A stretch of 64,000 nucleotides of DNA from Schistocephalus solidus (taxonomy: Eukaryota > Platyhelminthes > Cestoda > Diphyllobothriidea > Diphyllobothriidae): the NCBI GenBank assembly GCA_017591395.1, contig WEDG01003289.1, forward strand, positions 89,501-153,500, written 5' to 3'. The position numbers were made by a program, and so were the translations under genes. Position 1 is the first letter of the stretch. Each line of letters begins with the position of its first letter. The notes under the pieces are model-generated. The model was not told where the DNA came from and did no database searches. It saw only the letters and a program-made list of their open reading frames with translations. Below, in pieces: positions 1 to 10,600 of the stretch.

Positions 1-292
1 AGTGCACATTATGTTTTCAGCCTCTGCCTAATAGACACAAATATTCTGATTTGTAGCTTTGGTACTGTTGCTCCTTCTTTGCCAGATCCAAATACCTCCT
101 CCGAGGTCAAGACCGGAAAAGAATTGCAAACAGTCCTCCCGTCTCTCCGCCATCCTCCTCGGATCTGATGACGCTTCGATCTCTCCTGGTAGGCTTTGCT
201 CCAGCACGTTCACCGCCATACATGCCTTTTAGTTACCCGTTCCCATACTCCCCCTCCCTCCCCTCCCTTCCACCTCCCTCTCTTTGTTGCAG
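1..292. other. Intron sequence upstream of first KDM6 exon
   Basis: No coding exon recognised. The last 60 bases form a strong polypyrimidine tract before the acceptor at 291-292. Confidence 0.6.
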
Positions 293-730
293 ATCCGTGG
301 CAGCGACATGTCAGCCCAGCAGCGCAGGCAACTGGCGGGTCTCCAGGCTAAGGGCCAACGTTTCCTCACCCACCGCAAACGTCATTACGAAGAGGCAGAG
401 GCGGTGGCTGTAGCTGCCGGCCATCATCACAGCCGTCGTCGTCATCAACTCCGGGGCTCGGCCACCGCCCTGCTCTCTCTCAAGTCTGCCGATTTAACCG
501 CCAACGCTGCTCCTGCTGTCTCGGTGGCCGCACCAGAGTCCACACAGCCACCTTTGGGTGTAGGTTTAACAAGCCAAGCGGGAACTGCCAGTGGCTCCCC
601 CGACCGACAAAACTCCGTGGACCTCTTCGCTGGGGATGACCTTCCCAACGAGGAGGTGGAGGATGGCCTTTGTGCAGGCCAACTACCCGACGAAGACCTT
701 GCCTTCCTAACTGATGACATTCTTGCGCAG
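293..730 (+). CDS. KDM6A: KDM6 exon 1 of window: disordered linker
   Basis: The exon follows a long pyrimidine tract ending ttgttgcag and ends before gtccct. It gives 146 whole codons, phase 0 at both ends. The protein is basic at the start ([16 protein letters not shown], then a His/Arg cluster), then low-complexity Ala/Ser/Pro, then acidic ([18 protein letters not shown]). This fits the poorly conserved stretch between the TPR region and the JmjC region. It was assigned to KDM6 by phase and position rather than by homology. Confidence 0.7.
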
Positions 731-3700
731 GTCCCTCTTCAGTTATATTTTTTTATGTCCAAATCTACATTTGCATAAAGTAAATTCCCCATCATGTCAA
801 GCAAAATTCAGAAATTTATTTCCGATTTTAAAAAGGTTATTCAAGTAGAGTTGTCGTATTGATCATCGTGCAGCCTAATCCGAAGATATTTCAGTCACGT
901 CAAGATACCGGCTCTTCTTTTTGACTGCCTGCAAAGAGTGTGCTCTGTAAAAAATGACTATTTAAGTAGTTTGCATTTTTCTCATTGATTTTCGAAGCCC
1001 TTATGAGCTCAAATATATTTTATAGAAAACACACACAAAGATATCCTTTCATATTTCTCATTTAGTAGAAAATGACACCTTCGGTTTTAAAAGAAGTTTT
1101 TAAATTGTGAATAAGTTTGAACCCTACCAGCTGTTACACTTGCTATATTCATTCTGTCTAAGGAAGAATCACACATTTCTCTAAGCTGCGAGGAAGAGGT
1201 CACACAGTTCTCGTAAAATTTGGCAATGTGTGTTGACCATCTTGTACACTGTATGGGCAACATTAATAAATTGACGGATACGATGTATTATGAACGGACA
1301 GTCTTAAACATTTCATAATTAGAAAATTTTTAAAAGACGACTTGGCGAGCATACGCGCTGCTTTCGATAACTTCTCTTCAGGGAAACGTTGGAACGCAGT
1401 AGAAATTTAAAACATGAAATCGATAATGTTCGTCCATTTGTGTGGGTTATCTGAGGAATGTGCATAAGGGGAGGGTGATAAGAGACAAGTGATAGGCGGC
1501 AGTAAGTGTTTGGTAGAGCCGCTCTAGGAGAAGGGGGAGGACAGAGATGGCGCGGGGATGCATGCAGTTAAGCGGCCGTTGGCTGCTTAAGCGCGGAGCT
1601 TGTACGAGGTTCTTTTGTGCGCACAAGACCGGCTTCTTCAACCTAATGGCAGTCGCTTCTGCTGCTGCTAGTAGACGTTGACCCAGTGGCTTGGGGTGGT
1701 TTGGTGGGACCTTATAAATTACACGGAAACCTTTGCTGGGGTCCACACTATGCCCGGTGTCAACAAGATGTGCAAGGATGGCGCTTTTTATGCTCTTGAC
1801 TTCCCCTTTGCTCAGCCATGCTGGGATGTGTTCTTTTATTCTTTTGGATAAGCGCAGACTCGGGCGACCAATATAACCTGCTCCACAGGAGCAGGGAGAT
1901 GTAGTTTGCGGTAAGGATCTCTTCCATGGCCGCCTAAACAGGACACGGAAAAAGGAACCGTCCACATTACATGCGGCTCTGCGCTAAATTCCAAGGAAAC
2001 TATGTTTATGGTTAAGGTGAGGATTCGGCTTAAGTTTGAAATTAGGGTCAGAAGTGGGCTTTGCGTCATGATTAAGCTAAGGTTTAAGGTGTTTATCGCG
2101 TTAGCAGTAGGGTTTAGGTTTAAGTGTGGGGCTAGGGTTAAGATTAAGTTGGTGGTTTAGTTTTATGTTGGGTTAATGTTAGCCTTAAGACACAGGTATA
2201 TTTACCCTTCCGGAAATTCTTCCGGTCAACTATCTTATGTGGGTGGGGTGGTTCCTAATCCCGTATCCTCTTAAGGCGGCCATACAAGGCATGCCTACCT
2301 AGTTTACTACCAAACACGTACAAGAAAGAATATTTTTGTGTATGTTTCCTACAAAATATATTTGAATTTATAAGGGTATCGAAAGTCAATGAGAAAAATG
2401 CATACTACTTAAATAGCCAATTTTTAACAAAGTATGCTTTTGCAGGCAGTCAGAAAGAGGCTCGTGCAAGGGCCGGCATCCTGAAGCCACTGAAATATCT
2501 AGGGACTAAGCTCCACTATAATCCGTATGATAACCTTACTTAAATAATTTGTTCGAATAGGAAACATTTCAGAATTTATTTTGTCATTTAATGAGATAAG
2601 GAATCGGATAAGGTAGAACTGGCAAAGATAAGGGAGACCGAAATGTCAATTTCTAGCTTATTAACCGTCATCAGCCAGTCATACCAAATACCAAGTGTGG
2701 ACCACCTGGAATTTGAACCTGCGAACTATGGTGATTGATTCGAAAGCTCCGCCAATGAGCCACGTGCCCGTTGTTTTGTCGGTTGCGATCGGGATTATGA
2801 TGATAGTGTTTGGCTCACCGATCTGCTTACGGAACATGTATGTTCCGTTGTGCCCTGGAGCTCACTTCAGAGCCCTCGCAGGTGGTCGCATAGCGACGTG
2901 TAGCATATGTTAATAAGGTAGAACCGACAAAGACAAGGGAGACTGGAATGGCCATTTCGGGCTTTTTAGCTTTCATCAGCCAGTCATAACCAATCTTGTG
3001 TATACATACAGTGGTTAATTGTCTTCGACCCAAATGTTCATTGAAATTTCGGGTCTGACCCTAAAAAGTCATGTCCGAATCACCTGACTTCATGTCCTGC
3101 ACTTAATAATTTCAGAAATTATTTCCCCGATTATTCTCTGGAGTCCATATGCCAGAATCCGCATAGAGAACGCTGTGTAAACTGTGAAAAGCCGAACCCC
3201 TCGTTGCTGTGTCACGCAGCAGCAGAAACATCGGCGAAACACGTGTCTGGGCTTTTAGCTAGTACCTATATCGGAAGTACGGTATAATGTTTTTGCCATA
3301 TAAGATTCATACTACTTGTAGTACTACTTGTTTGTAGAATGGGCATTACGTGGTTATTACACAGTGGTTGATTGTCTTCGACCCAAATGTTCATTGAAAG
3401 TTCGGGTCTGACCCTAAAAAGTCATGTCCGAATCACCTGACTCGGGATTATGATGATAGTGTGTGGCTCACCGATCTGCTTACGGAACATGTATGTTCCG
3501 TTGTGCTCTGGAGCTCACTTCAGAGCTCTCGCAGGTGGTCGCATAGCGACGTGTAGCATATTGTAATAAGGTGGAACCTACAAAGACAAGGGAGACTGGA
3601 ATGGCCATTTCCGGCTTATTAGCTGTCATCAGCCAGTCATAACCAATCTTGTGTATACATACAGTGGTTAATTGTCTTCGACCCAAATGTTCATTGAAAT

Positions 3701-4544
3701 TTCGGGTCTGACCCTAAAAAGTCATGTCCAAATCACCTGACTTCATGTCCTGCACTTAATAATTTCAGAAATTATTTCCCCGATTATTCTCTGGAGTCCA
3801 TATGCCAGAATCCGCATAGAGAACGCTGGGTGACCCACTGAGGAGCCGAACCCTTCGTTGCTGTGTCACGCAGCAGCAGAAACATCGGCGAAACGCGTGT
3901 CTGGGCTTTTAGCTAGTACCTATATACCTATGTTGCCATATATTTACTATGAGGGGCGGTGCTATACTTAACTCTGACGATGGAATATTGTTTGTTTTTG
4001 AAATGTTAGGACAATACAACCATGGTTTCCGAGATTGAATTTTCTTCATATATATATGATGATGACGGCTAATAAGCTAGAAATGGCCATTCCAGTTTCC
4101 CTTGTCTTTGTCGGTCATGTTATTCTGCCTATATCCTGAGCTGCCTTGCGGCTGCTGCCGGGGCTCGAGAGTTAGCCCCAAGACACAATGGGACGAGTGA
4201 GTGCTGTAACCGATCGGTGAGCGCCTACTTACCATAGCTAATATTCCCGATCGAAACTGGGCAAAGACAGCGAGCTCGTGGCGCAGTGGGTAGAGCGTTA
4301 GACTCTTGCCCAACAGGTCGCGAGTTCAAGCCTCGGGCGCCGCAGCGCTTGGGGTTGGGTATGGCTGGCTGATGATGGCTAATAAGCCAGAAATGGCCAT
4401 TACGGTCTACCCTTGTCTTTGTCGGTTCCACTTTAACATCATATGCTACATGTCGCTATGCGACCACCTGCGAGGGCTCTGAAGTGAGCTCCAGGGTACA
4501 ACGGAACATACATGTTCCTTAAGCAGATCGGTGAGCAACATACT

Positions 4545-4604
<60 letters not shown>

Positions 4605-7600
4605 CGACAGAGAATGACGGGTGGCGAGACACTGATGCACTTCGGTTCGGTGAAAAGCTTATGACCCATCTAGTAAACCGCAGCGGTGGACTATCTGTGA
4701 CATCTCTGTGTGCGCATGTGGAGGTCAGGGTTATGCGTGGCTGAATGAAGGCAACTAAGCCCGAAGCAGTTCTGTATAAAGTTACCCCCAAATTTTGTCG
4801 TCCCCCCGGGCTCTATAGTGAGCCCCAAGGCACGACGGGACGAGTGAGTCCTGTAACCGATCGGTGAGCGCCCAACTACCATTTTTAATATTCCCTATCG
4901 AAACCGGCAAGACAACGATCTCGTGGCGCAGTGGGTAGAGCGTTACTCTTGCCCAACAGGTCGCGAGTTCGAGCCTCGGGCGCCGCAGCGCCTGCGGTTT
5001 GGAATGGCTGGCTGATGATGACTAGTTAACCAGAAATGGTCATTCCAGTCTCCCTTGTCTTTGTCTGTAATATCATATATATAGGGCTTAGTGCAGCTCA
5101 TCTAGGGACTATTTTACGACCACTTGCTTGGGATTTAATCGTTTCTATTTTTATTTTTTTCAGTTAAACGGACCAGAGAGTTCGGCCAACCTGGATCTGA
5201 TGGAGATGGCCCTCTTCTCTACGAGTAACGACCAGCAACGACCACCCAGCAGTGTTGGTAGTGTACCCTCTCAGCCGCGGTCCTGTGGTCCTTCAGCCTC
5301 TTCTATTCCCTCCGCTGTGGAGGCTGCAACGGGGCCCACTGATACCGTCGATGAGGCCGCTCCTAGTGCTGACGTTGGTTCAGCTGTCATGAAGTGCGAT
5401 GACCTGCGGCTGACAAATTCGCCCGCCGTCCCTACTGAACTCCCCAGCATCGATACCGGCATTTCATCAAAGTTGATGACAGAGGCGACAGCAGTGGCTT
5501 CTGAGTCACCAAAACTGGTGACCGTCAAAGCCCTACTGACTCGACCTCTTTTCATTCCGGAAAGTCCGACCGCTCTCTTGGACATTTCGATGTCGGCGAA
5601 GCAAGTAGGTAGCGAGTGCATATCTTGTGAATATTTACTCGGCTGTTATTGGATAGAGAATTTGCCGTTTCATGTGGGGAAGTGAGCTTACGAGGACCGT
5701 AACAAGGTCCGAGGTTTTAACCAAAGTTAGCCACTTCGGGATGATGAGCCCAGTGGAGGGTGGAATCCATCGAGGTGCTGACTTGCACTAGTATACGAGA
5801 AAGTGTAGGCCTCAACTAAATTTTACATCCTACTCCCGTTTACCGTTCTATCTTCACATATTCGATTCCTGATGCCTAAAAATTTCCTATAAAGGCCTGA
5901 CCTGTAAGCCGATCAGACTAGGACACATTCAAGTTAGGCATAGTAATGGAGAGTATTCCTAAAAGCTCTTTTCCCTTTCTACAGATCGTGGACGCCGTGA
6001 GCGGTCTAGGCAGACTTTGGGGCGGTCCCCGATGGTGTAGTCTCCTGCCTGAGGGGAGTCCCTTGCCCACTGCACCGGAGAAACCATATCCTCCACCGGC
6101 GACCAACGTCGAGAGCTCCCTGTTTCCGCCCACTCCGTGCGTCTACTTGAACAATCGAAAGGATGCCACCTCACCTGAGTTGGCACGCTACTGTCTTTCG
6201 CAGCCCGTGGTGGTGATTCGCGGTCTGGCGGCCTGCCTCCGTCTTGATCTGGGTCTCTTCTCCACCAAGTCTCTTGTGGAGGCCAATCCAGACCAGAAGA
6301 TTGAGGTGAGCTTACTGGCACGATCTTCCCCCCGCTGTCATAGTTATTTTCGCATCATCAAGTGTGAACAATCGTGAAGTGGCTTCTGTCTTGCAACTAC
6401 CCATAAATATTCTTAAGCGAACAAACTACTGGGAAAAGCAATATCGTTTCGATATCTAACCTCTTACCACCACGTCTATGAAGCGTTCCGGTCAGCATGC
6501 GTTAAGGGATTGTCATTAACTTAGTCTAACAGTGGCTATCGCTCCATTTTTGTAACTAGTAGTTAAAACGGTGCATTCCTACAGCATCCTGGTTGGGCTT
6601 CCCGATTAGATGGTCATCTGAGGTCTGTTTTATTCTGAAAGGATGTGAGATTCAGCGGACGTCTTCTGACTCAGCTAGTCTACAGACGCGCGGCAGCCAA
6701 GCTTCTAAGTCTGCACTTCAATGCCAAAGTGACTCGCGCCCCGACATTGAACCGGGGAGCTCGCAAGCAGTAAGCCTCGGTGCTAACCATTACACCACGT
6801 CCCGGGCGCCCGCAAGCTCACTCTAAAAGCCTATTAAATGCTCTATAAGAGACTAATGTGAAAAAAATCATGCCTCTAAGTGGAAGCAACTAGAGAAAGC
6901 AGTAAAAAAATTGGAGGAATTTATATATAGGACTCTTGCTTCAAAGGATCAACCGGCGTTAACCATGCAAACATTTACTCGGAGTAGAGCGAGGGCCATC
7001 CTGCATAATGAATCACCAGAAAGGAGGAAAGTGATAGGTAAGACATCTGTAAACAATAGTCTAATAACACTTCGCAAATTGCAAAAGCATAAGTCGAAAA
7101 CCGCACGTACTACCACAGTGAAAGGTCACCAGAGTCCGAAGAGGCCTATGCAAGACTCGCCCGTCAAGCAAATGCAAGTGCAAAATGAAATTGATAAAGG
7201 TATTCCGACAGAAGAAGTAAAAGGAAACCAACAGATAACGATCGATGCAGACAGCCCTCAGATAGAATGTGCATTTTCGGGGGCTAACTTAGCGGTGAAG
7301 TCAACCAGCGCAGTGCCATATAGCAGTGTACCCAGGGCGGAATTAGCTACCCTTACGCATTCCCCTATCAGCAGAGTTGAAGCCCCAGTTAAAAAAGCTT
7401 CAACCTCCAAAAGGTCAAGTACTCCGCAGAGTGAAGACTCTTCAGATCGAGCACAATACACAATCATCCATGATGCCATACCTACAACAGAGTTGCACGG
7501 AGAAAAACGCACCAATAGCGCAGCTGTCTCCTATTCGTCAGTCCACTTCGACAGAGCGAGAGTATCAGTGGATGATTATCATGCTGCTGGAAATAGTGGA

Positions 7601-10600
7601 GAGCCCGGTAAGGGTGACTGCGTCATAATCCAGGGTCTCTTAGAGTCCCCCGCTAACACCCCCAAGGAACAAATTACCGCCGACTTAGAGCAATTCCAGG
7701 AACTCATCAACGAAATTCTGCAACCATCGGAGGAAATAATCATCCTAAAGGCCTTTCGTCTTGGAAGTCCTTTAAAGGTCACCCCGGCAGTTCTATCGTG
7801 GATTTCGACGATGTCCACCGTACGCTCCACAGCAGGTTAGTGCAGGTACCGTGGCTTGTGCGTGATTTTAAAGTGATAGTAGACTTGCGCTGCATCTACC
7901 ACACTCTCTCCTCCACCCCCTCCTGAACCCGGCGTCCTGACAGAGTCAAGAAGATCGGAGATGGGAGAGGGCGCAAGTGGTTGGCTTGGACGGAGCCGCC
8001 CCTAGGCGTACCACCACACCTGGCTCGGATCCCACGGAATGGGAGTGCCATAAAGGCCACATTATTAAGGAGCCCTTGCAGCTTGACTCTCAGTTCGGCA
8101 GTCAGCCACTCCACACAAAACACACATTGGGCTGACCACGCGGTCCGAGTTAACCCGTCAGTTGGAAATCTTCCAAGCCAAGGCTTTTGGCGCACCGTGA
8201 TAGTTTCAAGCGCGTCAGATTGTTTATATTGAGGAAAATGCGCTGAGCTGTCGACCTCACTCTCTCCGTCATCCCCACAATCAGACCACCGTCCGAGCCT
8301 TTCAGTTGTCTGATGCGGAAGTGGGCGCAGCTGCTGGTGACCTCGTCTACGTGTACTACGTACACGACCTGACCTCCCAAACACAGCACCACGATTTCAC
8401 GTAACAGGGGGTTGAACGGCTTACATCTCACATGTGTGAGATAGCCAAAGGTCACGCTAAGAAGGAGCCAACGTGGCTTGACTCTCGGATCACCAGTCAG
8501 CCACTCTACACAACACACATTGGAATGACTGCGAGGTCTGAGTGTAATTTTAAGTTGGAAACCTTTCAACCCACGGTGCTTATCGCTACCGCACTCTCTC
8601 CTCCTCCCCCACCTGAGCCCGGTGCCATCACAGAGTCAAGAGGATCGGAGATGGGAGAGGGCGCAGGTGGCTGGCGCGGCCGGAGCTGCCCCTGGGCATG
8701 CCACCATACCGGGCTCGGATCCCATGGAGTGGGAGTGCCATAAAGGCCAAATTAAGAAGGAGCCATTGCAGCCTGACTCTCAGTCCGCCGGTCAGCCACT
8801 CCACACAAAACACACATTGGGCTGACCACGCGAATCCGAGTTATTACGTCAGCTGGCAACCTTCCAAGCCACGGCTTTTAGCGCACCGTGATAGTTTCAA
8901 GCGCGTCAGATTGTTTATAGTGAGTAAAATGCGCTGCGCCTTCGACCTCACTCTCTCCCCCACCCCCACAATCAGACCACCGTTCGAGCGGGGCAGTTGT
9001 CTGATGTGGGAGGGGTGAAAGGTCACCCCACAGACACGACCAAACCCGTCCTCTGGCGGCAATGAACAAGCGAAATTAATCCTCTCCAGGCGTTTTCGAC
9101 TGAAGCATTTCCACAAGGTGTTTTTTTTCAGCCGGATTACTCTCCAACCGAAGGAATAAAGTGTCGCGAACTAGTCGTGGAATTGAGAACACGACGTATC
9201 AACGGAGAACCAAACCTGGTAATCTACAAAGATCGGATAGTAAAACGACCCTCTGCCCCACTGTAGATCAAACCGGTTCGGATGACCGCACAGTTACTCC
9301 AGTAGAATGGATCGGGGCTAAAAACGAGTCTCGCCTGAACTGAAAGCTGACATTCATGTACACTAACGCCCAAAGCCTCCTTCCAAAAATGGATGAGCTG
9401 AGAATCCATATTTGTGACCTGCTCCCAGACGTTATCTCAACATCAGAAACCTTGTTGTCAGAACAGGTTGGCGGCATGGATTCCAACTGTTTCGCAGAGA
9501 CAGAGAAAATCGAAGGGGTGAAGACATAGCAACATTCGTAAAGAATGACTTGCATGTTTCAGAAAAAAACGTCTAAGCGGACTTGTACGGAAGCGGTATG
9601 GTTGATCGTAAGAGCAACAGGTTCTCAAAGCCTGGATATCTTAACGGTGTATCGCCCCCGAAACCGACCATGAAACTGAGGCTCAATTGCTGGATGAGCT
9701 CAAGGTATTTGCTACGTAGCCGAATACTCTCATCGTTGGGGATTTTACTGCACCTAAAATTGACTCTGTCGACTGCTCTGAAACAGCGTTTGATCACCAG
9801 CTTCTGTGCGCAACTGGCAATTTACTTCTTACCCAACACGTCTTGTTTCCGATGAGGGTTCGCGAGGGCCAGCAGATGAAATGCTTCGAACTTGTATTCA
9901 CTAGGTCGCCTGGCAAAATCGACGTTGTGAATGGTTTAACCTCCTTTAGGCAAGAGCAATCATGTGGTTCTCGTGTGGGAATACACATTATTCTCTTTGC
10001 CGGCTCATCAACTTGATCTCTGAACAAATATTTTGCGTGGGAATTTCGAACAGATGAAAAATGACCTTTCTCCTATCAACTGGACGTTCATATTCTCCGA
10101 CGATATCGACGAGGCTTCGGGCCAATTAAAAGACGTAGTCCACAACCTCATTTCTAAACACTGCCCAATCATGCAAAGAAGGCCAACAAACAGACCTCGC
10201 TGGTTGACACCATCCTTAAAGAAGAAAGTTAACAGGAAGAGGAAACTATGGAAAAGATCCCGCATTGATAAGACACTGGAATACCTCAACAGCTTAAAGT
10301 TGCAAAGAAACGGAGTACAAGTTCTCATTGCCAGAGATGGACTGGGCTTTGAAGAGGATCTGTTGAACCGTACCATGATTAATACCAAAGTCCTTTACAG
10401 TTAAATAAGGCAGAGCACGCGAAATAAGGATCCAATCCCACTATTGCGGACTTTTAAGGGCATGGAAATATCAGATGACAGGAATAAGGTTGAACATCTT
10501 TCTCAGTTCTTCCGGTCTGTCGTGACAACAGAACCTGAATTTTCCCCATCCACTTGTGAAGACGAGATAATGTATACTATGGAAACAGTCCGCTTCAACG

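Larger units (their letters stand above)
805..2585. mobile_element. Long foldback element, interrupted by other repeats
   Basis: Bases about 805-1090 are repeated in inverted orientation at about 2310-2585. Shared blocks include ATTTAAGTAGT, TTTCTCATTGA and GACTGCCTGCAAA. The same arms and the same middle sequence occur without interruption at 21340-22050, so the original element was about 0.7 kb with arms of at least 220 bp. The interruption here (1331 to about 2300) is a Penelope-like fragment plus a MITE. No coding sequence is evident. Confidence 0.7.

Noticed and set aside
3160..3270. GCGAAACACGTGTCTGGG motif (also near 3890) as a ribozyme 3' part
   Set aside because: No CTGANGA core upstream in the same unit.
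4439..4791. Poly Tyr-Ile frames on the minus strand
   Set aside because: Translation of the TA microsatellite only.
7896..8384. 162-codon minus-strand frame inside element D
   Set aside because: The frame is not kept in copies 2 and 3 beyond repeat similarity, and it has no domain. It reflects GC-rich repeat sequence.
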